The notes under the pieces: model-generated
Databases searched by the model: none
The model's input: the letters and a program-made list of their open reading frames with translations, nothing else
Told to the model about the DNA's origin: nothing
Translations under genes and position numbers: made by a program
In this document: piece by piece, positions 1-9,358 of the stretch
How positions within the stretch are numbered: position 1 is the first letter of the stretch
How the letters are laid out: every line of letters starts with the position of its first letter
NCBI RefSeq assembly: GCF_017798205.1
Contig: NZ_CP060010.1
Location: 3,188,336 to 3,252,335 of the forward strand
Direction: 5' to 3'
Source of the DNA: Cognatishimia activa
GTDB lineage: Bacteria; Pseudomonadota; Alphaproteobacteria; Rhodobacterales; Rhodobacteraceae
Length of the DNA: 64,000 bases

Positions 1-93
1 TTCGCACATCAAAACAATGTCTTCACCTGATGCGGCTTGCAGACTGGATATGTTCCGGCTGAGCTGATCACCCAGTATCAAAATTAGCTTCAT
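1..93 (-). CDS. Photolyase/cryptochrome-type protein, N-terminal fragment
   Basis: Only the first 31 codons are inside the window; the gene continues beyond base 1. The ATG is at base 93 on the minus strand and the protein begins MKLILILGDQLS. The LILGDQLS start is characteristic of the FeS-containing bacterial cryptochrome/photolyase family (PhrB/CryB type, formerly DUF523/DPRP), which bind FAD and a 4Fe-4S cluster and repair (6-4) photoproducts or act in light response. The FAD pocket and cluster cysteines lie outside the window, so repair activity cannot be judged. Confidence 0.72.
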   Translation of the reverse strand, partial: MKLILILGDQLSRNISSLQAASGEDIVLMCE

Positions 94-160
94 GTCGCCG
101 GCCCCTTTTCAAGAGTCTACGGCGGGTTTTGCGGTATGGATCAGGAAAGCTCGAAATAAC

Positions 161-190
161 AAAGCCCCCAGACATCAGTCTCGGGGCTTT
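161..190 (-). terminator. Hairpin terminator candidate after msrB
   Basis: The arms AAAGCCCC and GGGGCTTT enclose a loop of about 13 bases. It lies about 65 bases downstream of the msrB stop codon and between that gene and the photolyase start. On the minus strand the stem is followed by GTTATTT, a weak T-rich tail, so termination is plausible but not strong. Confidence 0.5.
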
Positions 191-254
191 CAAAAAGTTG
201 GAATCGGAAACTTTAAAAGTTTCCGTCGGCGATTTCTTTCAAAGAAATCGGACG

Positions 255-725
255 CTACGCGGCTTTGAACACCAGCGACACACCGTTCAGGCAATGGCGT
301 TTGCCGGTTGGTTTTGGCCCATCATCAAAGATATGCCCCAAGTGGCTACCACAACGGCGGCAATGCACCTCTGTACGCAGGCGCAGCAGCTTGCGGTCAG
401 GTTTGGTTCGCACAGCATTGCGCAGCGATTTATAAAAACTCGGCCAGCCGGTGCCGCTGTCATATTTGTGCTTGGACGAATATATCGCCAGATCACAGCC
501 CCGGCAGTGATAGACCCCGTCAGAATAATTCTTGTCCAGCGGAGAGCTCCCGGCCCGTTCCGTCCCTTCCTGACGCATCACTTTATACTGAAGGGGCGTC
601 AACATCGCGCGCCATTCGGCCTCGCTGCGGGTGATCTCAAACTCTGCAGCGATCGCGCCGGTGCCCGAGAGGCTTCCAAACAGGGCAAAAGCAGTGGTCC
701 CTAGCAGTGCATCACGACGGTTCAT
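255..725 (-). CDS. msrB: Peptide-methionine (R)-S-oxide reductase with Tat-like leader
   Basis: Reduces methionine-R-sulfoxide in proteins, with a catalytic cysteine and recycling by thioredoxin or a membrane donor. The 156-residue product shows the MsrB pattern: zinc cysteines C74/C77 (CRGC) and C122/C125 (CRRC), the GTGWPSF motif at 91-97, and the catalytic C145 in RHCLN. The chosen start at 725 has an upstream AGGAAAGGGG; a start at 782 would add 19 residues with no better ribosome site. The first 27 residues look like a twin-arginine leader (NRRDALLG, hydrophobic stretch, AIAA), implying a periplasmic enzyme rather than the usual cytosolic MsrB. The family assignment is firm; export is inferred from the leader only. 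Confidence 0.9.
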   Translation of the reverse strand: MNRRDALLGTTAFALFGSLSGTGAIAAEFEITRSEAEWRAMLTPLQYKVMRQEGTERAGSSPLDKNYSDGVYHCRGCDLAIYSSKHKYDSGTGWPSFYKSLRNAVRTKPDRKLLRLRTEVHCRRCGSHLGHIFDDGPKPTGKRHCLNGVSLVFKAA

Positions 726-972
726 AGGCGTCCCCTTTCCTTTACGGTTGCGCAAGTTCACCACGCCCCGGCGCATTTTCAAACCAACACTTGGTCAAAA
801 ACCCGTGACAGGCTGCAACAATCCGCGGCGCCTATGCATACAATCGCACTTTTTCCGCGGGGTTTTTCGATGATGCGTCGCTTTTGCCCTTTCCCTTGCC
901 ACATCCAGCGATATGTTGCGATGCGGAATGATTATCCGGTGTATTTTCACCGTGACACAGAGGACGAGACCC

Positions 973-1959
973 ATGGCCGACGGCATGACTGACATCGACG
1001 CGAAACCAACCGAAGATATCTCGGTGCGCGACGTATTTGGCATCGACAGTGATATGACGGTCAAAGGCTTTGCGGATGGCTCTGACCGTGTGCCAGAGCT
1101 GGACAGCACCTACAAATTCGACCCAGACACCACGCTGGCGATCCTGGCGGGCTTTTCCCACAACCGGCGTGTGATGATCCAGGGCTATCACGGCACGGGC
1201 AAATCTACGCATATCGAACAAGTCGCAGCGCGCCTGAACTGGCCAGCGGTGCGTGTGAACCTCGACAGCCACATCAGCCGGATCGACCTCATTGGTAAAG
1301 ACGCGATTAAGCTGAAAGACGGCAAACAGGTCACCGAATTCCACGAAGGCATCCTGCCATGGGCGCTGCGCAACCCTGTTGCGATTGTCTTTGATGAATA
1401 TGACGCAGGCCGCGCGGATGTGATGTTTGTGATCCAGCGGGTTCTGGAACACGACGGTGCTCTGACCCTGCTGGATCAAAACAAAATCCTGCGCCCTCAC
1501 CCGCATTTCCGTCTGTTTGCGACCGCAAACACCGTCGGTCTGGGTGACACCACCGGCCTTTATCACGGCACCCAACAGATCAACCAAGCGCAGATGGACC
1601 GCTGGTCGCTGGTCAGCACGCTGAACTATCTGTCGATTGACGCAGAAACCAACATCGTTCTGTCCAAAGCACCGCATTACAACACCGAGGCTGGCCGCAA
1701 GACCATCAAGCAGATGGTGACTGTCGCCGATCTCACCCGCACGGCCTTCATGAATGGAGACCTTTCCACCGTGATGTCCCCGCGGACTGTGATCAACTGG
1801 GCGCAGAACTCGGAGATTTTCCGAGATGTGGGCTATGCCTTCCGTCTGACCTTCCTCAACAAATGTGACGAGTTGGAACGCCAGACCGTGGCCGAGTTCT
1901 ATCAGCGCCTGTTTGACGAAGAACTGCCGGAATCTGCGGCGAGCATGAGCCTCGGCTAA
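973..1959 (+). CDS. cobS: Cobaltochelatase subunit CobS
   Basis: AAA+ ATPase subunit of the aerobic cobaltochelatase CobNST, which inserts cobalt into hydrogenobyrinic acid a,c-diamide. The 328-residue length matches the family. Walker A is GYHGTGKST (71-79) and Walker B is VAIVFDEYD (136-144); the N-terminal [13 protein letters not shown] segment is typical of CobS. The start at 973 is preferred over 913 because MADGMTD matches the family N-terminus and an AGAGGACG sits just upstream. cobT follows after 160 bases on the same strand, as expected for the CobS-CobT complex; CobN is not in the window. No cobalamin riboswitch is seen in the 247 bases upstream. Confidence 0.95.
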   Translation: MADGMTDIDAKPTEDISVRDVFGIDSDMTVKGFADGSDRVPELDSTYKFDPDTTLAILAGFSHNRRVMIQGYHGTGKSTHIEQVAARLNWPAVRVNLDSHISRIDLIGKDAIKLKDGKQVTEFHEGILPWALRNPVAIVFDEYDAGRADVMFVIQRVLEHDGALTLLDQNKILRPHPHFRLFATANTVGLGDTTGLYHGTQQINQAQMDRWSLVSTLNYLSIDAETNIVLSKAPHYNTEAGRKTIKQMVTVADLTRTAFMNGDLSTVMSPRTVINWAQNSEIFRDVGYAFRLTFLNKCDELERQTVAEFYQRLFDEELPESAASMSLG

Positions 1960-2119
1960 ACCCTTCGCCCGGCGGAACGCCGGGCTGCGCCCGACCCGCC
2001 CCCCATGGGCCGCGCGCTTTGCACCCACCCGCGGGACGGGCGCTGCCCTCACCGCTACTTGGTTGGCCTTCTGCATGTCGGGGATGTGGAGGCGCTGTGG
2101 CACTTAGGAGAAATGCGGA

Positions 2120-3997
2120 ATGTCAAAACCATCTGACAACCCAGCAGATCCGTTTAAGAAAGCCCTTGCTGAGGCCACCAAAACGCTTGCCCATGACCCA
2201 GAGCTCTCGGTCACCTATACCGTAGACCCCTCGGGCGTCTCAGGCGACGCGATGCGCCTGCCGCAGGTCAGCCGCCGGATGAGCCGCGAAGAGGTGCTCA
2301 TGGCGCGCGGCACAGCCGATGCTCTCGCGTTCAACCGCCGCTATCACAACGCCGACACCCATGCCCGCTACGCCCCAACCGAAGGCATGGCGCGCGAGCT
2401 TTATCAAGCGATGGAGACCGCCCGCTGCGAAGCCATGGGCGCGCGGGATATGCCGGGCTCGGCGGGCAACATCGACGCCAAGATCGCGTCCGAGGCCCGC
2501 ATTCGTGGCTATGAGAATGTCACCCAACCAGCCGATGCGCCTTTGTCGGCAGCGGCGGGCTATCTGATCCGCCATTTGGCCACGGGCCGCGACCTGCCTT
2601 CCCCTGCGCAGAATGTGATGGAGCTGTGGAAGCCTTTCATTGAGCAGAACGCAGGCGAGACGCTGGGCGATCTCTCGGACCTTTTGCACGACCAGACCGC
2701 ATTCGCGAAATTCGCGCGGCAGATGATTGATGATCTGGGCTATGGGGATCAACTCGGCGAAGATCCCGATGAGCTGGACGATGAGGATGAGTCTGAGGCG
2801 GAAGAACAGCCCGATGAAGAGCCCGATCCAGATAGCACCGGCGACGATCAGTCCGACGAAGAGGAAATGGATGCAAATCCTGAATCTTCACAGGAAGATC
2901 AACAGGATAGCCAGCAGGCCCAAGTCACCATGGACGATATGTCTGATGAGGAGATGGCCGAAGAAAACGAGATGCCGGACGGCGAGGCTCCGCTCGAGCC
3001 ACCTGCGCCGCAGCCGATTTCTGATGCGGATCCGGACTATCAGGTCTTTGAGACCGAATATGACGAAGAGATCCGCGCCGAGGATCTGGCCGAGGTTGCG
3101 GAACTGGAACGTTTGCGCGCGTATCTGGACCAACAGCTAGAGCCGCTAAAAGGCGCCGTAAGCCGTCTGGCCAACAAGTTGCAACGCCGCCTTCAGGCGC
3201 AACAGAACCGGTCTTGGTTGTTTGATCTGGAAGAAGGCATTCTGGACGCAGGCCGTCTGGCGCGGGTTGTGGCCAATCCGACGACGCCGCTTTCGTTCAA
3301 AGTCGAGAAGGACACTGAATTTCGCGATACCGTCGTGACGCTCTTGCTCGATAACTCGGGCTCTATGCGCGGCCGTCCGATTTCCATCGCGGCCATCTGC
3401 GCCGATGTTCTGGCGCGTACGCTGGAACGGTGCAATGTGAAGGTCGAGATCCTTGGCTTTACCACCCGCGCGTGGAAAGGCGGCCAAAGCCGTGAGAAAT
3501 GGCTGGCCGATGGGCGTCCGCAACAGCCCGGTCGTCTTAATGACCTGCGCCACATCATCTATAAATCTGCTGACGCGCCTTGGCGTCGGACTCGGCCCAA
3601 TTTGGGTCTGATGATGAAAGAAGGCCTGCTGAAAGAAAACATCGACGGCGAGGCCCTTGAATGGGCCCACCGTCGCATGGTGAGCCGTCCCGAGGCGCGC
3701 AAAATCCTCATGGTGATTTCCGATGGCGCGCCGGTGGATGACTCAACTTTGTCGGTTAACCCCGCGAATTACTTGGAAAAACACCTACGCGATGTGATCG
3801 CGATGGTAGAGAAACGCCGTCAGGTGGAACTCTTGGCCATCGGCATCGGTCACGACGTGACCCGCTATTACGAGCGTGCCGTCACTATCACCGATGTCGA
3901 GCAACTGGCAGGCGCGATGACCGAGCAACTGGCAGCCCTCTTTGACAGCGATCCGCGTGCCCGGGCGCGTGTGATGGGCATGCGCCGCGCGGGGTAA
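2120..3997 (+). CDS. cobT: Cobaltochelatase subunit CobT
   Basis: Partner of CobS in the ATP-dependent cobalt chelatase of aerobic cobalamin synthesis. The 625-residue protein has the CobT layout: an N-terminal domain to about residue 210, a very acidic linker at about 213-300 rich in D and E, and a C-terminal von Willebrand A domain whose MIDAS motif DNSGS begins at D411. The ribosome site TTAGGAGAAA lies directly before the ATG. It forms a pair with cobS upstream. The family is clear from the MIDAS motif, the acidic linker and the neighbour. Confidence 0.95.
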   Translation: MSKPSDNPADPFKKALAEATKTLAHDPELSVTYTVDPSGVSGDAMRLPQVSRRMSREEVLMARGTADALAFNRRYHNADTHARYAPTEGMARELYQAMETARCEAMGARDMPGSAGNIDAKIASEARIRGYENVTQPADAPLSAAAGYLIRHLATGRDLPSPAQNVMELWKPFIEQNAGETLGDLSDLLHDQTAFAKFARQMIDDLGYGDQLGEDPDELDDEDESEAEEQPDEEPDPDSTGDDQSDEEEMDANPESSQEDQQDSQQAQVTMDDMSDEEMAEENEMPDGEAPLEPPAPQPISDADPDYQVFETEYDEEIRAEDLAEVAELERLRAYLDQQLEPLKGAVSRLANKLQRRLQAQQNRSWLFDLEEGILDAGRLARVVANPTTPLSFKVEKDTEFRDTVVTLLLDNSGSMRGRPISIAAICADVLARTLERCNVKVEILGFTTRAWKGGQSREKWLADGRPQQPGRLNDLRHIIYKSADAPWRRTRPNLGLMMKEGLLKENIDGEALEWAHRRMVSRPEARKILMVISDGAPVDDSTLSVNPANYLEKHLRDVIAMVEKRRQVELLAIGIGHDVTRYYERAVTITDVEQLAGAMTEQLAALFDSDPRARARVMGMRRAG

Positions 3998-4087
3998 ATC
4001 GGCGGGGGACGCGCCCTCGTTTTTGCTCTGTTCCACGCCCGCCGCGCCGCCTATGCTGCGCCTGTTGATCCCTAATTGGAGCGCCCC

Positions 4088-5884
4088 ATGTTTCAGAGTT
4101 TTGATGCCAGCAGTTCCCCCGAACAAGGGCCGCCACGCCTTGCGAGACTGCGGGCTGAATTGGAGCGTGTCGGCGTGGACGGCTTCCTTGTGCCACGCGC
4201 GGATGTGCATCAGGGCGAATATGTCGCGCCGCGCGATGAGCGGCTTTCCTGGCTGACGGGGTTCACGGGATCTGCCGGCTTCTGCGTCGCGCTGAAGGAC
4301 CGCGCAGGACTTTTTGTGGACGGTCGCTATCGCGTGCAAGGCCGCCAGCAATGCGCGGAGGATTTCACCATCGTGCATTGGCCAGAGGTTGGCCTGGCGA
4401 GCTGGCTAAAAGAGAACATGAGCGCGGGCAAGATCGCTTTTGATCCTTGGCTACATACGGTTGGCCAGATCGACCAGCTTCAGGCGGACCTTGCAGGGAC
4501 GGATATCACGCTGACCCCAAGCCCCAATCTGGTGGATGAAATCTGGGCCGATCAACCGGGCAAGCCAAACGCCAAGGCTTTCGCACAACCGATTGAATAT
4601 GCAGGCGAAAGCAGCGTCGATAAACGCGCGCGCCTGGGGAAATCAATCGCCGAAAAAGGCGCGCGGTCCGCAGTCATCACCCTACCCGACAGCCTCTGTT
4701 GGCTCTTGAATATCCGCGGCGAGGACATCGCGCATAACCCCGTCGTGCATGGCTTTGTGATCCTGCACGCCGACGGAACCTGCGACCTCATCGCCAACCC
4801 CGAGAAATTCACCGAAGTCGTTGATCACCTTGGTGAGGGCGTCACCCTACGCCCAGAAGAGGATCTATTGCCGGCGCTGCAATCCCTCGCGGGCCCTGTG
4901 TTGCTAGAGAAAAACTCTGTGCCAACAGCCATCGCAGCAGCGCTGACCTCGGCAAACATCCCCGTAATCTTTGGCGCTGACCCATGCGCCCTGCCCAAAG
5001 CCTGCAAAAACGCCGCCGAGATCGCGGGTGCCGAGGCCGCCCATCTGCGCGACGGCGCGGCGGTTGCGAATTTCCTCGCGTGGTTTGATGAAAACGCAAC
5101 CAAGGGCATCACGGAAATCGACGTCGTTACCGAACTCGAGGCCCGGCGCGGCGCGACTAATATGCTGCGGGATGTGAGCTTTGACACCATCGCAGGGGCT
5201 GGCAGCAACGGCGCCGTGATCCACTATCGCGTGACCCATGAAACCAACCGCACGCTTAATCCCGGCGAGTTGCTGGTTTTAGACAGCGGCGGCCAATATC
5301 AGGACGGCACCACCGACATCACCCGCACCCTCGCCATCGGAGACGCTGGCGACGAAGAAAAGCGCGCCTTTACGCTTGTTCTAAAGGGCATGATTGCCAT
5401 CTCAGAGCTGCGCTTTCCCAAGGGCTATGCCGGGCGTGACATTCAATCCATCGCGCGGGTGCCGCTTTGGTCGGCGGGGCTCGATTTCGACCACGGTTTG
5501 GGCCACGGTGTGGGCAGCTATCTAAGTGTGCATGAGGGGCCTCAAAGCCTTTCGACCAAGGGGCATGTGGCGCTCGAACCCGGTATGATCGTCTCAAACG
5601 AGCCGGGGTATTACAAAGAAGGAGCCTACGGCATCCGCATCGAAAACCTCTTGGTGGTTCAAGAGGCCGAGGCACTGGAGGACGGCGATACGCACCGTCA
5701 AATGCTCTGTTTCAAGACTCTTCCCTACGTCCCTATTGACCTGAGCCTCGTCAACGCCGATATGTTGTCCTCATCTGAACGGGACTGGCTGAACACTTAC
5801 CATGACGCCTGTTACCGCACCTTGATCCCCCTTGTTGAGGCAAGCACCAAGGACTGGCTGCGGAAGGCCACGGCCCGCATCTGA
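4088..5884 (+). CDS. pepP: Xaa-Pro aminopeptidase (M24B, aminopeptidase P)
   Basis: Removes N-terminal residues preceding proline, using a dinuclear Mn or Zn site. The 598-residue protein has the three-domain long form of aminopeptidase P: two creatinase-like N-terminal domains and a C-terminal pita-bread domain. Metal ligands visible are D399 and D410 (LDSGG...DGTTD), the His in GLGHGVGSYL and the Glu residues in NEPGYY and GIRIEN. A TTG at 4076 extends the frame, but the ATG at 4088 has GGAG at a good distance. The gene stands alone between cobT and a DUF427 gene. The symbol is by function; orthology to E. coli pepP is not implied. Confidence 0.9.
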   Translation: MFQSFDASSSPEQGPPRLARLRAELERVGVDGFLVPRADVHQGEYVAPRDERLSWLTGFTGSAGFCVALKDRAGLFVDGRYRVQGRQQCAEDFTIVHWPEVGLASWLKENMSAGKIAFDPWLHTVGQIDQLQADLAGTDITLTPSPNLVDEIWADQPGKPNAKAFAQPIEYAGESSVDKRARLGKSIAEKGARSAVITLPDSLCWLLNIRGEDIAHNPVVHGFVILHADGTCDLIANPEKFTEVVDHLGEGVTLRPEEDLLPALQSLAGPVLLEKNSVPTAIAAALTSANIPVIFGADPCALPKACKNAAEIAGAEAAHLRDGAAVANFLAWFDENATKGITEIDVVTELEARRGATNMLRDVSFDTIAGAGSNGAVIHYRVTHETNRTLNPGELLVLDSGGQYQDGTTDITRTLAIGDAGDEEKRAFTLVLKGMIAISELRFPKGYAGRDIQSIARVPLWSAGLDFDHGLGHGVGSYLSVHEGPQSLSTKGHVALEPGMIVSNEPGYYKEGAYGIRIENLLVVQEAEALEDGDTHRQMLCFKTLPYVPIDLSLVNADMLSSSERDWLNTYHDACYRTLIPLVEASTKDWLRKATARI

Positions 5885-5942
5885 CATACTTGCGTTACAA
5901 TTGGCTGTTTTGACGGCCACGACTGTTTTTGAGGAGAGGCCC

Positions 5943-6287
5943 ATGACACCTTACATTACGATCCGCAAAGCACCCGGCAACTGGACCGTGCGCGCTGGTG
6001 GCGCTGTTTTGGGTGAATCCTCAAATGCGCTGGAGCTGACCGAGGGCGACTACCCGTCCGTGATCTATTTCCCCCGCGAAGACATTGCGATGGCGTTTCT
6101 GGACGAAAGCGACAAGACCTCCCATTGCCCGCATAAGGGCGACGCGAGGTATTTCTCGATTGTGACCAAGAGCAAGACCATCGCGGATGCTGTCTGGAGC
6201 TATGAGGATCCCAAAGACGACGTTGCACGCATCAAGGACCATCTGGCCTTCTACACAAGCGACGAGCTGACGGTCGAACAGCTGTAA
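5943..6287 (+). CDS. DUF427 domain protein
   Basis: A 114-residue protein matching the DUF427 family: small single-domain proteins of unknown biochemical role, widespread in Alphaproteobacteria and actinobacteria. Recognisable features are the TVRAGGAVLGESSNAL beginning, YPSVIYFPREDI, and the TSHCPHKGDARYFSI block around residues 59-75. There is no signal peptide or membrane segment. The start at 5943 follows a strong TGAGGAGAGG; the longer frame from 5832 would overlap pepP. It is 58 bases after pepP and followed by a terminator, so it may be read with pepP or alone. Confidence 0.85.
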   Translation: MTPYITIRKAPGNWTVRAGGAVLGESSNALELTEGDYPSVIYFPREDIAMAFLDESDKTSHCPHKGDARYFSIVTKSKTIADAVWSYEDPKDDVARIKDHLAFYTSDELTVEQL

Positions 6288-6309
6288 CGCGACATCACAA
6301 ATCATCATG

Positions 6310-6333
6310 AAAAGGGCGCCTCGTGCGCCTTTT
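6310..6333 (+). terminator. Intrinsic terminator after the DUF427 gene
   Basis: AAAAGGGCGC and GCGCCTTTT arms enclose a short loop and are followed by CTTTTG, 22 bases after the stop codon at 6287. This should end the plus-strand pepP/DUF427 transcript before the MFS gene. Confidence 0.7.
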
Positions 6334-6387
6334 CTTTTGCCCGCTCGGGTGGTTTAACTCATCCTCTATCGTTTGTGAGTTTTCCCC

Positions 6388-7548
6388 ATGTCCCAGCAAA
6401 AAACATCCCTAGGGCTGATTTTCCTACTTTATGCGGGTGGCCTGGGGGCCGCTGGGCAATTCGCCAAAATCGCGACGATTTTTCCCGAGATTCAGGCGCT
6501 TTATCCGGCCTCGGTCGTGACGCAGGGTCTGATCATGTCTGTGATCGGATTTCTCGGCGTGGTCTTTGGCATCTTTGTCGGGCAGATCGTGTCCTCGCTG
6601 GGATACCGCAAGATGTTGATCGCGGGCATGCTCTTGGGCGCGGCCATGTCCTTTGTGCAGGCGTTTTTGCCGCCTTTGCCTCTGTTTCTGGCAAGTCGCA
6701 TGATCGAAGGCCTCGCCCACCTCGCAATCGTCGTCGCCGCGCCGACGTTGGTGACCCAAGTGACCGCCCCGAACAAGCGCTACCTGTCGATGACCCTCTG
6801 GAGCAGTTTTTTCGGGGTTGGATATGCCCTATGCGCCTCTGCCGCGCCTTTTGCTCTGGAAATGGCTGGGCCACCTGCCCTTTTCGCGGGCCATGGGTTC
6901 TATATGCTCGCACTCGCTGGCCTGTCCTTTGCGTTCCTGCCGCGTCTTGGGCTGGAACGCGCGCCGCTTCCAACGTTGAATGACGTGATCGCGCGGCACT
7001 TTCGTGTCTATAGGTCCCCCTATCAGTCGCCTGCGGCCCTAGGCTGGTTATTCTACACGCTGACCTATCTAGCCTTACTGACGGTTCTGCCGCCTCTGTT
7101 TCCGGCTGAGCATCGGCTCGCCCTCGCAACCATGCTGCCCATCGTTAGCATTCTCTCTTCCTTCACGCTCGCCGCCACGCTAATGCGGTTTCTATCAGCG
7201 GTCACAGTGGCGCAGATCGGTTTTGCAGGCGGCATTGCCGCAGCGCTTTGGATGGCGGTCTTTGGCGTCTCGACCGAACTGGCCGTGGCGATTTTTGTGG
7301 TCATGGGGCTTTTGCAATCGGCAGGCTTTGCGCTGGTGCCAGAGTTGAACAAAGACCCGCAAGATCAAGCCCTTGCCATGGGTGGCATTGCGCAGATGGG
7401 CAACCTTGGCACTATGTCAGGCACGCCGATCTTGTTGTTTTTGCTAAGCCTCATGGGAACAGGCGCGATCCCTCTGTTTCTGGCGCTGATCTTTGCAGGC
7501 GGGTTCACGTCGCATGCCATCGCGAAACGGTTAAGACAACGCCCTTAG
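6388..7548 (+). CDS. Major facilitator superfamily transporter
   Basis: A 386-residue inner-membrane protein that is almost entirely hydrophobic, with about 12 predicted membrane segments in two halves separated near residues 190-210. The N-terminus (LIFLLYAGGLGAAGQFAKI) and the loop GYRKMLIAG after segment 2 fit an MFS drug or metabolite exporter. The substrate cannot be named from sequence. The ATG at 6388 has only a weak ribosome site. Its last four bases overlap the stop codon of the convergent ClC gene, so there is no room for a terminator between the two. Confidence 0.82.
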   Translation: MSQQKTSLGLIFLLYAGGLGAAGQFAKIATIFPEIQALYPASVVTQGLIMSVIGFLGVVFGIFVGQIVSSLGYRKMLIAGMLLGAAMSFVQAFLPPLPLFLASRMIEGLAHLAIVVAAPTLVTQVTAPNKRYLSMTLWSSFFGVGYALCASAAPFALEMAGPPALFAGHGFYMLALAGLSFAFLPRLGLERAPLPTLNDVIARHFRVYRSPYQSPAALGWLFYTLTYLALLTVLPPLFPAEHRLALATMLPIVSILSSFTLAATLMRFLSAVTVAQIGFAGGIAAALWMAVFGVSTELAVAIFVVMGLLQSAGFALVPELNKDPQDQALAMGGIAQMGNLGTMSGTPILLFLLSLMGTGAIPLFLALIFAGGFTSHAIAKRLRQRP

Positions 7549-9233
7549 GAATGCTCTTCCGCAGCCGTCGCGGCCAGCGCGCGGTTATAGGCCTTAAGCG
7601 CATCTACCTGATGCAGTGCCCCCAACAGCTCCGGCGCTTCGCCGCCGCCCTTTAGACGCACGACGGGTATGAAGGCGATATTGGTGGCGTCAAAAATCGG
7701 CATCGCCTGCTCCAGCGTCGCCCCTGCCCCTAGATAGATGTCCTGCTCAATCTTCTGCCAACAGGCCTCTTCCGTGGCGCCGCGTTCGGGATCAATCGGC
7801 TTCATCACGCGCGTTACATTGAACATCGCCAAGAGATAGGCCTGAGGCCCTTTGGCGACGTGAATATTGCGCCTTTCAAGCTGCGTCAGGAAATAAGACC
7901 CATCCACAAGCCGCGATCCCAAAGCGGTTGAGATCGAGACCGTCACCATCACGGCCACGCCGGTCTGCCAGTCTCCGGTCAGTTCAAAAACGATCAGCGT
8001 GGTCGAAATCGGCGCTCCGAGGACGGCGGCGGCGACGCCCCCCATGCCCGCCAAAGCATAAAGCGTGATCGAGCCCGAGAAATCCGGAAAGATCGGTGTG
8101 GCGATCAGGCCAAAGGCCAATCCCGTCAGCGCTCCCAACATCAGCGCCGGAGAGAACACCCCGCCGCCCATGCGTCCCGCTAAGGTGATCGCGACGGCTA
8201 TGATTTTAAGGATCACAAAGACAATCGCCTCATGCAGCAAGAGCTGCCCTGTCAAGGCATCCGACGTCGTCTCATAACCCACACCGATGATATGCGGGAA
8301 CCAGATCGCCATAAGGCCCAAGAGCGCTCCGGAAATCATCGGGCGCATCCAGCGTTTGATTTTGAACTGATCCACCACATGGGTGGACATGTCATCAGCC
8401 CAAAAGATCGTCCACATCAGGGACACGGCAACAATCCCGCAGACCGCGCCGAGGATCAGAAAGGCCGGAAGCTCCTGATAGAAGGCCAAGGTGGATTCCA
8501 TCGGCAGCATGAATTCGGTGACGTCTCCGAATTCGAGGCGGTTGATGACGGTGCCTGCGGCTGACGCGATGACAATCGGCGCAAAGGCGTGCACTGCGAA
8601 ATGGCGCAGGACGACTTCGAGCGCGAAAAGAGCGCCCGCGATTGGCGCGTTGAAACTGGCCGAAACCGCAGCCGCCACGGCGCAGCCCAACAGATCCCGC
8701 CCTGTGATCCCGTCGGCTTTGATGCGGTTGCTGACCCAACTGGAAATCACCGCGGCCATATGCACGACGGGGCCCTCTCGGCCTGTCGATCCGCCCGAGC
8801 TGAGCGTTATGAATGAGGAAAGAGCGGAGGCGATGCCCGATTTGATGTTCACGCGTCCTTCATGCAGCGCCGCGCCTTCAATCACATCCGCAGGCCCCTG
8901 CGCTCGCGCATCAGGTGTCATCCGGTCCAGAATGATACCGACAATCAGCCCACCAATGATCGGAATGATCAGCACCCAATACCAAGGCAGGGACTCTGCA
9001 AATGTTCTCAGCTGAGACACATCATCCGTGCCATAGAGAAACGCCTGAAGCGCCTCGATGCCTTTGCGGAAAAACAGTGCCGCAAAACCCGAGGCAATCC
9101 CGATCATCAACGCAATAAGCCAGAACTGGATTTGGTTCGGCCCCCGTTTTAGCAGGACTTTCCAGCCACCATGACAGCTGCGCCCAGCGTGGCGCACAGA
9201 GTCGGCTATGAAGGATCCAATCGGGTTGGGCAT
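7545..9233 (-). CDS. ClC-family chloride channel/transporter
   Basis: A 562-residue protein of the ClC family, which moves chloride, often in exchange for protons, across the inner membrane. The GREGP motif with its gating glutamate is present (STGREGPVVHMAA), as is the GxFxP motif (GGGVFSPALMLGAL). The first ClC signature, normally GSGIPE, reads GPADVIEG here, so the usual chloride-coordinating serine is missing. The C-terminal 100 residues resemble an incomplete CBS region. Convergent with the MFS gene; 125 bases separate it from recN upstream in position. Confidence 0.9.
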   Translation of the reverse strand: MPNPIGSFIADSVRHAGRSCHGGWKVLLKRGPNQIQFWLIALMIGIASGFAALFFRKGIEALQAFLYGTDDVSQLRTFAESLPWYWVLIIPIIGGLIVGIILDRMTPDARAQGPADVIEGAALHEGRVNIKSGIASALSSFITLSSGGSTGREGPVVHMAAVISSWVSNRIKADGITGRDLLGCAVAAAVSASFNAPIAGALFALEVVLRHFAVHAFAPIVIASAAGTVINRLEFGDVTEFMLPMESTLAFYQELPAFLILGAVCGIVAVSLMWTIFWADDMSTHVVDQFKIKRWMRPMISGALLGLMAIWFPHIIGVGYETTSDALTGQLLLHEAIVFVILKIIAVAITLAGRMGGGVFSPALMLGALTGLAFGLIATPIFPDFSGSITLYALAGMGGVAAAVLGAPISTTLIVFELTGDWQTGVAVMVTVSISTALGSRLVDGSYFLTQLERRNIHVAKGPQAYLLAMFNVTRVMKPIDPERGATEEACWQKIEQDIYLGAGATLEQAMPIFDATNIAFIPVVRLKGGGEAPELLGALHQVDALKAYNRALAATAAEEHS

Positions 9234-9358
9234 GGTGCCTAGGGCCAGTTAATCCACTCCAGCTTTACGCCTGAGCAGCGGGTGTTGAAAGCCCTGAGGC
9301 CTCAGAATTTATCAACTGTTGCGAAACATAGTCTTAAGCCTGCGCAAAAGGCCAGCAA

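Noticed and set aside
832..2103. 423-codon minus-strand open frame across cobS
   Set aside because: Antisense shadow of cobS, whose motifs are unambiguous.
9294..9305. 12-base palindrome CTGAGGCCTCAG between clc and recN
   Set aside because: It has no T tract and no repeated copy; too short to be called a terminator or binding site.
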